Shown here piece by piece: positions 54,641-64,000 of a stretch of DNA of 64,000 nt (position 1 is its first letter; each line of letters starts with the position of its first letter). Both the position numbers and the translations under genes were made by a program. The notes beneath the pieces were generated by a model. The model ran no database searches, was not told the DNA's origin, and saw only the letters and a list, made by a program, of their open reading frames with translations. Source of the stretch: Ferruginibacter sp. (GTDB taxonomy: Bacteria > Bacteroidota > Bacteroidia > Chitinophagales > Chitinophagaceae); contig JAOQAK010000049.1 in assembly GCA_025963635.1 (NCBI GenBank), forward strand, positions 22,083 to 86,082, in the 5' to 3' direction.

Positions 54641-56443
54641 TTAATGGTGGCTTTCATTTTCACCCACGGGTTCTGTTTGCGGTATGAATTCTCTTCCATC
54701 TTTACCGTAATCATACGCCCCGCGATGAACTTCAGGTATTTCACCAGGCCAGTTACCATGGCCAGGGCGAAGTGGGGTTGTCCACTCCAGGGTATTTGCA
54801 CCCCATGGATTTAAAGAAGTAACCTTACGGCCTTTGAAAATGCTATAAAAGAAGTTAAATACGAATAAAAGCTGTGTGGCAAAAACGATCATCGCAACAA
54901 AACTGATGAACTCGTTTAATCCACCAAACATTTTAAAAGACTCCCAAAGAGAATAATCATAGTAACGGCGAGGCATCCCTGCAAGTCCTTCGTAGTGCAT
55001 TGGCCAAAAAATCAGGTAAGCCCCAACAATGGTTACCCAGAAATGTATATAGGCGAGGGTATTATTCAGGAAACGCCCAAACATTTTTGGAAACCAATGG
55101 TATACTCCCGCAAACATTCCAAAGAATGAAGCCACGCCCATCACAATGTGAAAATGAGCAACCACGAAATAAGTATCATGCAAATGAATATCCAACGCTG
55201 AATTACCAAGAAAAATACCGGTTAAACCTCCGCTGATAAATAAACTTACAAAACCTATTGCAAACAACATCGCCGGCGTGAACCTGATGTTTGCCCGCCA
55301 CAATGTAGTTAGCCAGTTAAATACTTTAATAGCTGATGGAACGGCAATAAGCAATGTTAGCAACACAAAGAATGCTCCAAGGAAAGGATTGAGCCCCGTA
55401 ACAAACATGTGATGTGCCCATACCAGGAAGGCGAGTATTGCAATCGCAAATAAGGAACCCACCATTGCCATATAACCAAAGATTGGCTTACGGCTATTTA
55501 CCGAAAGAATCTCGGACGACATCCCCATCGCCGGCAACAAAATAATATATACTTCAGGATGGCCCAAAAACCAAAACAAATGTTGGAACAATATGGCGCT
55601 ACCACCTTCATTTGGTAAAATTTTGCCATTTACAACGATATCACTCAGGAAGAAACTGGTTCCTAAATTTCTATCAAATAACAGTAAAATAGCGCCGGAC
55701 AATAACACCGGGAAAGATAATACACCTAGTACCGCTGTAAAGAACAAAGCCCAGATGGTTAAAGGCATCCTCGTCATGCTCATTCCTTTTGTACGCATGT
55801 TGAGAATGGTAGATATATAATTTAATCCTCCCAGCAATGAGCTAACAATAAACATCGCCATACTCACCAGCCATAAATCCATACCAATTTTAGAACCAGT
55901 GGAAGCATCCCCCAAAGCACTTAATGGCGGATAAATCGTCCAGCCGCCACTTGCCGGTCCTGTTTGTACAAAAAGTGAAGAAAACATGATTACCGATGCA
56001 AGAAAGAAAAACCAGTAACTCAACATATTCAACATTGGCGAAGCCATATCTCGTGCACCAATTTGTAAAGGAATCAGGAAATTGGCAAATGTACCACTCA
56101 ATCCTGCTGTCAATACAAAAAATACGAGTATGGTGCCGTGCATCGTTACAAGTGCATAGTAAAATTCAGGATTGATTTTTCCACCTTTCGCCCAATGACC
56201 TAATATGTCTTCCAGCCATGGAAAGGTAGAATTGGGATATCCTAACTGTAAACGAAACAACACCGAAAAGAATCCCCCGATAATTGCCCAGATCATACCT
56301 GTAATTAGAAATTGCCTGGCAATCATTTTATGATCCTGGCTAAAAACGTATTTACTGATAAACGTTTCGTGATGATGATGTTCATGATGAACTTCATGTA
56401 CCCCATGAACATCGGCTTCGTGTAATGCGACTGTGTTACTCAT
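54641..56443 (-). CDS. ctaD: Cytochrome c oxidase subunit I (A1-type heme-copper oxidase)
   Basis: 600 residues with twelve helices. Heme and copper ligands are visible: the HGTILVFF low-spin heme His, HPEVYI with the Glu of the D channel (A1 type), HHMFVTG for CuB, and HDTYFVVAHFHIVMG for the remaining hemes. A His-rich N-terminus (HEADVHGVHEVHHEHHHHE) and a long hydrophilic tail add to the usual length. It reduces oxygen and pumps protons, fed by the CuA subunit encoded upstream. Confidence 0.97.
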   Translation of the reverse strand: MSNTVALHEADVHGVHEVHHEHHHHETFISKYVFSQDHKMIARQFLITGMIWAIIGGFFSVLFRLQLGYPNSTFPWLEDILGHWAKGGKINPEFYYALVTMHGTILVFFVLTAGLSGTFANFLIPLQIGARDMASPMLNMLSYWFFFLASVIMFSSLFVQTGPASGGWTIYPPLSALGDASTGSKIGMDLWLVSMAMFIVSSLLGGLNYISTILNMRTKGMSMTRMPLTIWALFFTAVLGVLSFPVLLSGAILLLFDRNLGTSFFLSDIVVNGKILPNEGGSAILFQHLFWFLGHPEVYIILLPAMGMSSEILSVNSRKPIFGYMAMVGSLFAIAILAFLVWAHHMFVTGLNPFLGAFFVLLTLLIAVPSAIKVFNWLTTLWRANIRFTPAMLFAIGFVSLFISGGLTGIFLGNSALDIHLHDTYFVVAHFHIVMGVASFFGMFAGVYHWFPKMFGRFLNNTLAYIHFWVTIVGAYLIFWPMHYEGLAGMPRRYYDYSLWESFKMFGGLNEFISFVAMIVFATQLLFVFNFFYSIFKGRKVTSLNPWGANTLEWTTPLRPGHGNWPGEIPEVHRGAYDYGKDGREFIPQTEPVGENESHH

Positions 56444-56470
56444 TTTACTATCTGTTTTTCAGAAACTATT

Positions 56471-57541
56471 TTATTTACCTGCAGGCATTATAGCTGCAAG
56501 CGGACCTTTACTTTTTGAACTATCTGCTGCTGCCGGCGCTGCGTTGGCGGGCTTCGGCTTTTTGTCTGGAAACACCGTCCAATATTCAGGATCTAGCGTA
56601 GCCAGGTACTTCCTGTATTCTTCTTCTGTTTCTACAATAATAACACCTCTCATAGAGAAATGCCCCTTTCCGCACATCTGGTCGCAACTAATTTCATATA
56701 CAAAATTAGGATTACCGGTTCTCACTTTCATCTGCTCCGTAGTGTACAACGGAGTAAACCATAGGGTAGTAGGTATCCCAGGAACCGCATCCATTTTAAG
56801 CCGGAAATGAGGAAGGCCAACATCATGAATTACATCCTGTGCATTTACAACAAATTTCACTGGCCGCCCTACGGGTATGTGAACCGTTCCACCGACATGC
56901 ATATCATCCTGACTTGCAGGATCGTTAAAATCCACGCCAAGTGAATTGGCGCCTTTGGTTAATTTATAATTCTTTTTCCCTAAAATTTTATCCGGGCCCG
57001 GGTAGCGAAATTCCCACCCAAACTGGTGGCCTGTTACCTCCACCAATACGGCATTCTTTGGCGCTTCACCAGTCATCTTGAACCAATATTTTAAACCAAA
57101 AACCACCAACACTGTAAGGAAAATTGCAGGTACGGTCGTCCAAAGCAACTCCAGCTTTGTGTTGTGAGGAAAATAATATGCTTTTCGTTCGTCGTTTTCC
57201 TGGTATCTAAATGCAAACCAAAAAAGCAGTACCTGTGTGATTAAAAATACCACACCGGTAACCCCGATCGTGATATACAGCATTAAATCGATTTTTTCCC
57301 CCATTTCAGAGGCAGCGCCCTGAGGGAATAAGGTCTTGCTATAATACAGATCATTACACCACCAGCAACCTATTATTCCCAGTATTAAAAAGCAGATCAA
57401 TAAAAATGCGTTGATTTTATTATTTTGCCTGCGAGCCTTCTCTTCTCCCTTTAGTACGCTTACGTATTCACTGGCCTTCGAGATCTGGAAGATGACTACG
57501 AAAATCATTACTACTATCGCTATCAACAAAATCTGTGTCAT
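56471..57541 (-). CDS. ctaC: Cytochrome c oxidase subunit II (CuA, no cytochrome c domain)
   Basis: 356 residues. Four N-terminal hydrophobic segments are seen, two more than the classical hairpin. The CuA cupredoxin domain has DVIHDVGLPHF (first His) and SCDQMCGKGHFSM (Cys-x3-Cys-x3-His-x2-Met). The C-terminus is a short Lys/Pro/Ala-rich tail with no CxxCH heme motif, so the protein is aa3-type rather than caa3-type. It takes electrons from alternative complex III or its cytochrome c. Confidence 0.95.
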   Translation of the reverse strand: MTQILLIAIVVMIFVVIFQISKASEYVSVLKGEEKARRQNNKINAFLLICFLILGIIGCWWCNDLYYSKTLFPQGAASEMGEKIDLMLYITIGVTGVVFLITQVLLFWFAFRYQENDERKAYYFPHNTKLELLWTTVPAIFLTVLVVFGLKYWFKMTGEAPKNAVLVEVTGHQFGWEFRYPGPDKILGKKNYKLTKGANSLGVDFNDPASQDDMHVGGTVHIPVGRPVKFVVNAQDVIHDVGLPHFRLKMDAVPGIPTTLWFTPLYTTEQMKVRTGNPNFVYEISCDQMCGKGHFSMRGVIIVETEEEYRKYLATLDPEYWTVFPDKKPKPANAAPAAADSSKSKGPLAAIMPAGK

Positions 57542-57673
57542 GTTGCAAAATTATTTTCAGTAATTGTTAATCTGTTATATTGTTTAAAGACCGTGCTAAT
57601 AATCTTTACCAAAAATTCCGGCCTGCTTTCAATAGTAGCTTGCTGTTTAAAATAAATAGCTTGCTGTAGGAAA

Positions 57674-58912
57674 TTATGTATGATGTATAATACTTTCCTT
57701 TAAAAAAGGATGATTTCTTGCTGTTAATGGATAACTGCTGAAATACACACCCACTCTCCACATAATGATGCCGATAAACAATGCAGCGATACCAAATTCG
57801 AAAGGCATCAATTCTGCATGAGCACCTAAAGTGCCCGGCATTACCATCTGCCAGAAGTCGATCCAATGGCCAAAGATTATTAAAACGCCCATAAAGGTTA
57901 CCAGCGTCCAGTTTCGTTTAGGGCTTTTTTTCATAAATATCAACAATGGGCAAACAAAATTCAGCACCAGGTTTAAAAAGAATATCCCACGGAAAGGTCC
58001 CTGAACGCGTATTTTGAAATAGCCCGTCTCTTCCGGAATATTTGCATACCAGATCAGCATATATTGTGAAAACCAAAGGTAAGTCCAGAAGATAGAAAAT
58101 GCGAACATGAACTTCCCGACATCGTGCAGATGCTCATCAGTAACATATTCCAATTGGCCCCGGTTTTTTAAAAACACCACAAATAAGGCAATCAGTGACA
58201 TCCCTGCCACAAAAGAGCTCGCAAACGTGTACCAGCTAAACATGGTGCTGTACCAATGGGCATCAATGCTCATTATCCAAAGCCAGGGTATGGTAGATCC
58301 TACTGTTAACCCAAAAAATACAATGAAAAATGAAGCCCATAAAATGTTCTTGTTGATCCATTTTTTGCCGGTTTCATAATCCATTGGGCCTGTTTTATCA
58401 CTTTCAATACTGAATGAGCGCATTTTTCGGCCAATAAACCACCATAAAAAAATGGTAATTGTGCTCCAAACTGAAAAGAAAACAGGATTTAAAAATCCTT
58501 TTTTGCCGTTCAGCACCCGGTCGCCCGCTACGGCTTCCTTATCCAGCCAATGAAAAATATCTGTTCTACCGCCCCAAACAATTGACATTAAAACCACAAA
58601 AGTAATGATGCCTAGCACCGGAACCACACTTGAAATCGCTTCCGGCACTCTTTTTAAAGCTACCTGCCAGCCACCCATCGCCAAAGTTGTTACCCCAATA
58701 AAAAACATGCTGGCATTGCATATCAATAAAAAGAACACGCTGTTTTGTAACAGTACCGCCCAAAAACGGGTGCTGTTGATATTTTCCCCATGAGCCGCAT
58801 GTTCAAAAGGATGAAACGCTATCAACCCGTACAATAATGCAATTAAACCGGCACCAATCAGGCCCATTGTCCATTTCTTATAATTTCCCGGTAATTCGAA
58901 TGATGTAGACAT
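57674..58912 (-). CDS. actF: Alternative complex III subunit ActF (quinol-binding membrane subunit)
   Basis: 412 residues, ten hydrophobic segments, related to ActC/NrfD-like membrane proteins. YVTDEHLHDVGKFMFAFSIFW is a characteristic stretch. Position after ActE and before the oxidase genes matches the standard act order. It helps bind menaquinol and anchor the complex. Confidence 0.92.
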   Translation of the reverse strand: MSTSFELPGNYKKWTMGLIGAGLIALLYGLIAFHPFEHAAHGENINSTRFWAVLLQNSVFFLLICNASMFFIGVTTLAMGGWQVALKRVPEAISSVVPVLGIITFVVLMSIVWGGRTDIFHWLDKEAVAGDRVLNGKKGFLNPVFFSVWSTITIFLWWFIGRKMRSFSIESDKTGPMDYETGKKWINKNILWASFFIVFFGLTVGSTIPWLWIMSIDAHWYSTMFSWYTFASSFVAGMSLIALFVVFLKNRGQLEYVTDEHLHDVGKFMFAFSIFWTYLWFSQYMLIWYANIPEETGYFKIRVQGPFRGIFFLNLVLNFVCPLLIFMKKSPKRNWTLVTFMGVLIIFGHWIDFWQMVMPGTLGAHAELMPFEFGIAALFIGIIMWRVGVYFSSYPLTARNHPFLKESIIHHT

Positions 58913-58937
58913 CTAAACTTTATTAATTGTGAATGCT

Positions 58938-59609
58938 TTATTTTTTTGCTGTTGTGCTGTCTGTGGACGGCTTGCCGGCAGCCGTTGTGCCTGTTGCCGC
59001 TGGCTTGGCCCCTTCTGCTTTAGGTTGCAATGTTCTGATATATTGAACTATTTGCCAGCGTTGTTTCCTGCTTAACTGGGGAGCATAACTTCCCATATTG
59101 TTTTTTCCATAATTAATAGAATGAAACATCGTTCCGTCGGCCATTTCCACATAGTTGGGCAGCGTTAGGTTGGCGATACCGCCAATTTTTCCCGAAGTGC
59201 TTATTGGGCCATTGCCCTGCGCACCCGGGCCATGGCAGATTGCGCAGTTGATATTAAATAGTCTTGCTGTTTCCAGGCTATCCTTGCTGGTTAACGGCGG
59301 AAGCGGGTTTTTCACCTGTGCGCTCATTTTATAACCAATGGAGTCGTTTGGCAGGGTATATGGAAACAAATCATTTATTTCAATAGTGCCGTCTACCGGT
59401 CTCCTGTTATAATAGATTTTATCACCAGGATTTGCCTTGTCGGTTGTAAAAAGTGTAGAGTCGAGCGGGGCGTATGTTTCCAACGCCCTACTGTAGTTCA
59501 TATCCGGCATATAAATCCTTCCTGGATTACGCTTGTTTTCACAGCTTGTCATAACGGTTAAGCCCGCAATGGATAATAACAAAATGGTGACAATGGTGTT
59601 TTTTTTCAT
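58938..59609 (-). CDS. actE: Alternative complex III monoheme cytochrome c subunit ActE
   Basis: 223 residues. The N-terminus (TIVTILLLSIAGLTVMTSC) is a lipoprotein-type signal with Cys26. One CxxCH heme motif lies in NCAICHGPGAQGNG, and a Met is available in NNMGSYAPQLS as the sixth ligand. The C-terminal tail is Ala/Thr/Lys-rich. It passes electrons from ActB/ActA hemes to the oxidase. Confidence 0.93.
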   Translation of the reverse strand: MKKNTIVTILLLSIAGLTVMTSCENKRNPGRIYMPDMNYSRALETYAPLDSTLFTTDKANPGDKIYYNRRPVDGTIEINDLFPYTLPNDSIGYKMSAQVKNPLPPLTSKDSLETARLFNINCAICHGPGAQGNGPISTSGKIGGIANLTLPNYVEMADGTMFHSINYGKNNMGSYAPQLSRKQRWQIVQYIRTLQPKAEGAKPAATGTTAAGKPSTDSTTAKK

Positions 59610-59697
59610 CCTTTATATTTTTTCCCAAAACCCGAACGGTACATTTTAACCGAAAGATTTTAAAAACCTAAATTCAATATAACTGTGTCAATCAGTC

Positions 59698-60291
59698 TCA
59701 ATATCCCTTCTCTGCATCTGCGTATAGTTTCTGCTCCCTGTCGTACCTGCCGATCCACCAGCCGGTTTCTGCATGTTGTACATTCACTTCTTTTGCGCCT
59801 GCACGTTGCAAAAAGGCTTCCACTTCAGCATCATTGGTTTTTTCTGTACATTCTATTGCCATTACAAACAGATCATCGGTAGCACGCAAATGAAAATGAT
59901 GCTTTTTTACAAAGGGAGACAATTGACACAGGTAACAAAAAGAAAGTACCATTCCCACAGCAGCAAATAGCACCGTTAATTCAAATGTAATTGGTATCCA
60001 GGCTGGCAGAGCAAAATGAGGCTTTCCCCCAATGTTCAGCGGCCAGTCTTTTGTAAATATCCAACTCATACATGCAAGCGCAGTGGTTGTGCCGGTAATT
60101 CCATAAATAAATCCCGCCGTGTGTAAGCTGGTTTCTCTTAATCCCATCGCATGATCAAGACCATGTATCGGGAAAGGCGTGTACACATCATGAATTTTAT
60201 ACCCGGCCCGGCGAACATTTTTCACTGCCGGAAACAATACCGCTTCATCATCAAAACTCCCCACCACAAATTTTTTAATTCCTCCCGCCAT
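59698..60291 (-). CDS. actD: Alternative complex III subunit ActD (DUF3341)
   Basis: 197 residues. DUF3341 pattern: KFVVGSFDDEAVLFPAVKNV, VYTPFPIHGLDHAMGLRETS and two central membrane helices. It lies between ActC and ActE in the standard order. Structural membrane subunit. Confidence 0.92.
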   Translation of the reverse strand: MAGGIKKFVVGSFDDEAVLFPAVKNVRRAGYKIHDVYTPFPIHGLDHAMGLRETSLHTAGFIYGITGTTTALACMSWIFTKDWPLNIGGKPHFALPAWIPITFELTVLFAAVGMVLSFCYLCQLSPFVKKHHFHLRATDDLFVMAIECTEKTNDAEVEAFLQRAGAKEVNVQHAETGWWIGRYDREQKLYADAEKGY

Positions 60292-60393
60292 AAAATTTAT
60301 CTTTTAACCTCAGCCTTTAAAGGATCGGTTTTTTAAAAATGAATACTTTATAAATGAACTCCTGTTTTCACTCCCCCTGTGGAATTAGGGCTT

Positions 60394-61845
60394 TTAATGG
60401 GCATGCTCTACTTCGTCTAAATAAAATTTCTCTGCATCCGCTTTTTCAATATCCGTCATTTTATGTTTATAGTTTTCACCACTGGTCTTTAATACCGCTT
60501 TTATTTCCGCGACTGCTATTACAGGGAAATATTTAGCGAACAGGAAGAAACAGGTGAAGAACAAACCAAAAGTCCCCAGGTAAAAGCCAATCTCCCAGAT
60601 GGAAGGACTGTAATAGGTACTCCAGGAGGAAGGCAGGTAATCCCGGTAAGTAGAGGTAACAATAATTACAAAGCGTTCGTACCACATACCAATATTTACA
60701 ATGATACTCATAAAGAAGGTAAAGGCGATATTTCTTCTGAGTTTTTTAAACCAGAACATTTGAGGAGATACCACGTTACAAAACATCATCAGCCAATAAC
60801 TCCAGCCATAAGGACTGAATAAGTTGGCCCTGTTCTCTTTGAAGGCATACCACTCGTAAGGGTTTTGTCCGTACCATGCAATAAACAACTCTGTGATATA
60901 CGCAATTCCAACGATGGAACCAGTTAAAACGATCACCTTGTTCATCGCCTCGATATGCCCGAGTGTGATATAATCTTCCAATGCAAATACCTTTCTCAAA
61001 ACGATCATTAAAGACTGCACCATGGCAAAACCGCTGAAGATGGCACCAGCAACGAAGTAAGGAGGAAAGATGGTCGTATGCCATCCGGGAACTACTGAAG
61101 TCGCAAAGTCAAAAGATACAATCGTATGTACTGACAATACCAGTGGTGTGGCTAAACCAGCTAACACCAATGACAATGACTCATGCCTTTGCCAATGCTT
61201 GGTGCTGCCCGACCATCCAAAAGAAGCAATCCCATATAATAATTTGCGCAGTTTTGTTTTGGCCCGGTCTCTTACCGTTGCCAGATCAGGTAACAGCCCG
61301 GAATACCAGAATAACAAAGACACCGTGAAATAAGTAGAGATCGCAAATACATCCCACAAAAGAGGAGAATTAAAGTTAACCCATACCGGTCCCCTGGAAT
61401 TTGGATAAGGCATAATAAAGAACGCCAGCCAAACCCGTCCCATATGCCAGATAGGAAACTGGCCTGCACACATTACCGCGAAAATAGTCATGGCCTCTGC
61501 AGCACGGTTTACACCGGTTCTCCATCCCTGGCGAAATAGCAGTAAGATCGCGGAAATCAATGTTCCGGCATGTCCAATACCCACCCACCACACAAAGTTG
61601 GTAATATCCCAACCCCATCCGATGGTTTTATTAAGATTCCATTGGCCTACACCATAAGTAACTTCCCTGTAAATGCTGTACACGCCAAATAAAAGCAATG
61701 CCACACTGATATAAAAACCGATGTACCAAAGCCGGCTGGGCTTCATTTCAATAGGGCGAATGATGTCTTCCGTTACCTGGTGATAATCTTTATTACCATC
61801 TACCAACGGTTCCCTTATCTGTGATTCGTACTTTAGTAATGACAT
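60394..61845 (-). CDS. actC: Alternative complex III subunit ActC (NrfD-like, quinol site)
   Basis: 483 residues with about ten helices. NrfD/PsrC-type stretches include WWVGIGHAGTLISAILLL, IWHMGRVWLAFF and VHTIVSFDFATSVVPGWHTT. It carries the menaquinol-oxidising site and a proposed proton path of alternative complex III. It is encoded after ActB, separated by a 344-bp gap, which is longer than the other gaps in the cluster. Confidence 0.95.
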   Translation of the reverse strand: MSLLKYESQIREPLVDGNKDYHQVTEDIIRPIEMKPSRLWYIGFYISVALLLFGVYSIYREVTYGVGQWNLNKTIGWGWDITNFVWWVGIGHAGTLISAILLLFRQGWRTGVNRAAEAMTIFAVMCAGQFPIWHMGRVWLAFFIMPYPNSRGPVWVNFNSPLLWDVFAISTYFTVSLLFWYSGLLPDLATVRDRAKTKLRKLLYGIASFGWSGSTKHWQRHESLSLVLAGLATPLVLSVHTIVSFDFATSVVPGWHTTIFPPYFVAGAIFSGFAMVQSLMIVLRKVFALEDYITLGHIEAMNKVIVLTGSIVGIAYITELFIAWYGQNPYEWYAFKENRANLFSPYGWSYWLMMFCNVVSPQMFWFKKLRRNIAFTFFMSIIVNIGMWYERFVIIVTSTYRDYLPSSWSTYYSPSIWEIGFYLGTFGLFFTCFFLFAKYFPVIAVAEIKAVLKTSGENYKHKMTDIEKADAEKFYLDEVEHAH

Positions 61846-62189
61846 ATTTCGTTAGCTGTTTTGTAACTGTTCGCTTTAACTTTATTATTATGTTACGGGC
61901 TACACATCTTTGTTCAACATCGTTGTGTCACTCCCTTGTACTGTATACCTTTGTGCATCGCCTTTAAAACACATCCCTCATTTTCCCTCAGCATATCCTT
62001 CCAGCATTACACCCTAAAAGGCTCTAACTGGCTGATAAAAACTAAAAACAAGTATTCACTTTTTTAATTACGTGCACTTTGCTTTCATTGAGCCATTTTC
62101 AAATTTTCTCATTTTCAAATTTGAAGCTCAGGCTTTTCCCTTTAGTTTAAATCATCCCGATTACAATAGTTCCTCACCGGCAATTTGCC
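61846..62189. other. Long gap between actB and actC
   Basis: 344 AT-rich bp with no reading frame. Part of it (62075-62145) is rich in TTTTCAAATTT-like words. A secondary promoter for actC is possible, but no clear element is seen. Confidence 0.4.
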
Positions 62190-64000
62190 TCATGCATGTT
62201 CCTTTTCACCCTTTGCGGCTTCCAAATGCTCTTCTTTTTCATTGGTGACTTCCCGATCCGTATTCTTGATTTTAGCCAGGTAACTAACATTAGGCAATAC
62301 GTGCAACTGATCCAGTACATAGAAGCTCCTGTTTTTTTGCTCTACATACCTGATTTTATAAACATCACTTTCTTTGTCGTTTACATTACCAAAACTGATC
62401 GCATGTGTAGGGCAAGCCTGCATACAGGCAGTCTTTACATTCCTGACAATTGTCGGATCTCCGGCCTTTTTAGCTTCCAGTTTACTATCCTGCAATCTTT
62501 GAACGCAGAAAGAACATTTTTCAATAACACCTCTAGAACGAACAGTAACATCGGGGTTCAACACCATCCTGGTTAAATTATCATTCATCTGCATCACCGA
62601 CTCATTCATATATCCCTGCTCAACCATTGGATTTTGGTTGTCGGGGAAGCTATCTGCACCGGTAAAATCCAGCCAGTTAAAGCGACGCACTTTAAAAGGA
62701 CAGTTGTTGGCACAATATCTTGTTCCGATACAACGGTTATAGGTCATTTGATTTAATCCCTCGGTGCTATGGTTGGTGGCAGCCACAGGGCAAACGTTTT
62801 CGCATGGCGCGTTGTCACAATGCTGGCATAACATTGGTTGAAATACCACATCAGGATTATTCATATTACCTGTAAAATAACGGTCGATACGAAGCCAATG
62901 CATCTCATGATACCTTGAAACCTGTATTTTACCTACTACACTAACATTGTTTTCAGCGGTACAGGCCACAACACAGGCACTGCAACCGGTACAGGTATTT
63001 AAGTCAATGCTCATTCCCCATTTGATTCCCGGTTTTACATAATCAGGATAAATGGTTGCATCTTTTACATAGTCTTTTCCTCCCGACGCTGCAATCAAAG
63101 CTTTCCTTTCTTCGGTTGCTTCTTCCAAAACATGTTCGGGGTTTTCTACATACTTTTTTAAAGATCCTTCATAAATAACCGGGCGACTTTCGGAAGAGCC
63201 GTGTACCTGGGTTTGCGCTATCAGATAAGTATTGCCCGTTTTTTTGATATCTGCCGCAGTTGAATACCTGAAACCTGTACCATCAAATCCCACCAATGGA
63301 TATGCATTTTTACCTGCTTCATTGGCCGATCTTCCAATATATTCTGATGTTTTATTTTTATCTGTGCTTTGCCTGCCGTAGCCTAATGCCACCGCCACTA
63401 CATTTGGATGTATGCCTGGTACAATCAATACCGGCAACTCAATGGCTTTTCCATTGGCTGTAATGGTTACAGTTGGTTTCTCAGGATGCACTTCATAACC
63501 ATCTCCATCCCGTTGGCTACCTACCACATCGATGTCAATGATGGCCTTTGCCATAGCAGGGCTCATCATAGCATAATTATCCCAGGTTACTTTTGATATA
63601 GGGTCAGGCAGTTCCTGGAGCCAGGGATTATTTGCCTGGTTACCACTGCCCATCGAAACTTTCTGATAAATTACCAATTCATAATTGCCCGCTTTTGCCG
63701 AAGCAATTTTGCCCGCAGCAGTAGCCACGGCTGAACTATTGAATGTGCCGGCCCCAATAGTTTTATCTGCAGGTTCGGTTACTCCATTTTGCAATGCAGT
63801 ATTGTATGCATCTTCCGTACCCAATTTGGCAAGCCAGTAAGTCTTAAAAAAGGTTTCATAATCCAACGCATCCCCCGCAAGTTTTAACAAAGAAGTTTGA
63901 AATGCTCTTGTTTTAAACAAGGGGTTAATAGTTGGCTGCAACATGCTGATATAACCTGTCTTTGGCTCGGCATCGCCCCAGCTTTCGAGCCAATGGTGCG
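62190..64000 (-). CDS. actB: Alternative complex III iron-sulfur subunit ActB (5' end outside window)
   Basis: 603 codons visible; the frame runs open past the right edge. At the edge it reads HWLESWGDAEPKTGYISM, part of the molybdopterin-oxidoreductase-like domain (which lacks the cofactor in this family). The C-terminal part has four Fe-S cluster motifs: CTGCSACVVACTAENN, CQHCDNAPCENVCPVAA, CIGTRYCANNCPFKVRRF and CSFCVQRL...CMQACPTHAI. It is the electron-transfer subunit that takes electrons from menaquinol and hands them to the cytochromes. An internal Met at 63944 is not the true start. Confidence 0.95.
   Translation of the reverse strand, partial: HHWLESWGDAEPKTGYISMLQPTINPLFKTRAFQTSLLKLAGDALDYETFFKTYWLAKLGTEDAYNTALQNGVTEPADKTIGAGTFNSSAVATAAGKIASAKAGNYELVIYQKVSMGSGNQANNPWLQELPDPISKVTWDNYAMMSPAMAKAIIDIDVVGSQRDGDGYEVHPEKPTVTITANGKAIELPVLIVPGIHPNVVAVALGYGRQSTDKNKTSEYIGRSANEAGKNAYPLVGFDGTGFRYSTAADIKKTGNTYLIAQTQVHGSSESRPVIYEGSLKKYVENPEHVLEEATEERKALIAASGGKDYVKDATIYPDYVKPGIKWGMSIDLNTCTGCSACVVACTAENNVSVVGKIQVSRYHEMHWLRIDRYFTGNMNNPDVVFQPMLCQHCDNAPCENVCPVAATNHSTEGLNQMTYNRCIGTRYCANNCPFKVRRFNWLDFTGADSFPDNQNPMVEQGYMNESVMQMNDNLTRMVLNPDVTVRSRGVIEKCSFCVQRLQDSKLEAKKAGDPTIVRNVKTACMQACPTHAISFGNVNDKESDVYKIRYVEQKNRSFYVLDQLHVLPNVSYLAKIKNTDREVTNEKEEHLEAAKGEKEHA

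Overview
The window is a stretch of a Bacteroidota chromosome, most likely family Chitinophagaceae. Signs are a SusC-type receptor, many Gln-cut signal peptides, an alternative complex III plus aa3 oxidase gene cluster, DUF6580 and cysteine-rich CWC genes, few Shine-Dalgarno sites and AT-rich spacers. No complete insertion sequence, phage or CRISPR array is visible. Taxonomy is inferred from gene content only.

Layout. 1-3258: end of a polysaccharide utilisation locus, with a SusC-type receptor (runs off the left edge) and a lyase of the alginate-lyase fold, both on the minus strand; a perfect 12-bp palindrome precedes the receptor. 3259-9166: a spacer with a 56-bp tandem repeat, then a tight four-gene plus-strand operon (4767-8537) bracketed by clusters of one hairpin-rich repeat family. 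Two of its genes encode unrecognised exported proteins, the third looks like a CHAT-type cysteine peptidase and the fourth like an EACC1-type small partner. This is the best candidate in the window for an undescribed conflict or signalling system. 9167-18729: GH20 hexosaminidase, DoxX-like protein, TPR histidine kinase, zinc alcohol dehydrogenase, B3 metallo-beta-lactamase with Gln at the first zinc-ligand position, flavin reductase, exported DinB-like protein, tRNA-Arg and MarC. 18843-25400: a cobalamin island with a B12 riboswitch, BtuB-like receptor, DUF6580 membrane protein, CWC protein, DUF71 PP-loop enzyme and a second TonB receptor. 25628-35227: amino-acid permease with a PLP trans-sulfuration enzyme, TolC and HlyD without a pump gene, a MurU-like nucleotidyltransferase with an AmgK-like kinase/RapZ-C fusion, and an outer-membrane protein.

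35287-40209: an RNA-centred region with RtcB ligase, a DUF6169 pair, the remnant of an AAA+ ATPase, a YkuK/DUF458 RNase H-like protein and a compact array of eight tRNA-like genes (Phe, Ser, Asn, Lys, Arg, one with an abnormal anticodon arm, His, Ala). Two small ORFs with their own terminators lie upstream of the array. 40655-49613: SNF2 helicase with SWIM finger, a MITE-like palindrome, small unknown genes including a tandem paralogue pair, a PA0069-type radical SAM protein, a 2H phosphoesterase, umuDC and a multi-OB-fold protein.

49594-64000: a minus-strand respiratory supercluster reading ActB-ActC-ActD-ActE-ActF, CtaC, CtaD, heme O synthase, two subunit III-type proteins, subunit IV, SCO, DUF420 and a frameshifted small membrane protein. 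Together these would take electrons from menaquinol through alternative complex III to an A1-type oxidase and supply heme and copper for its assembly. ActB runs off the right edge.
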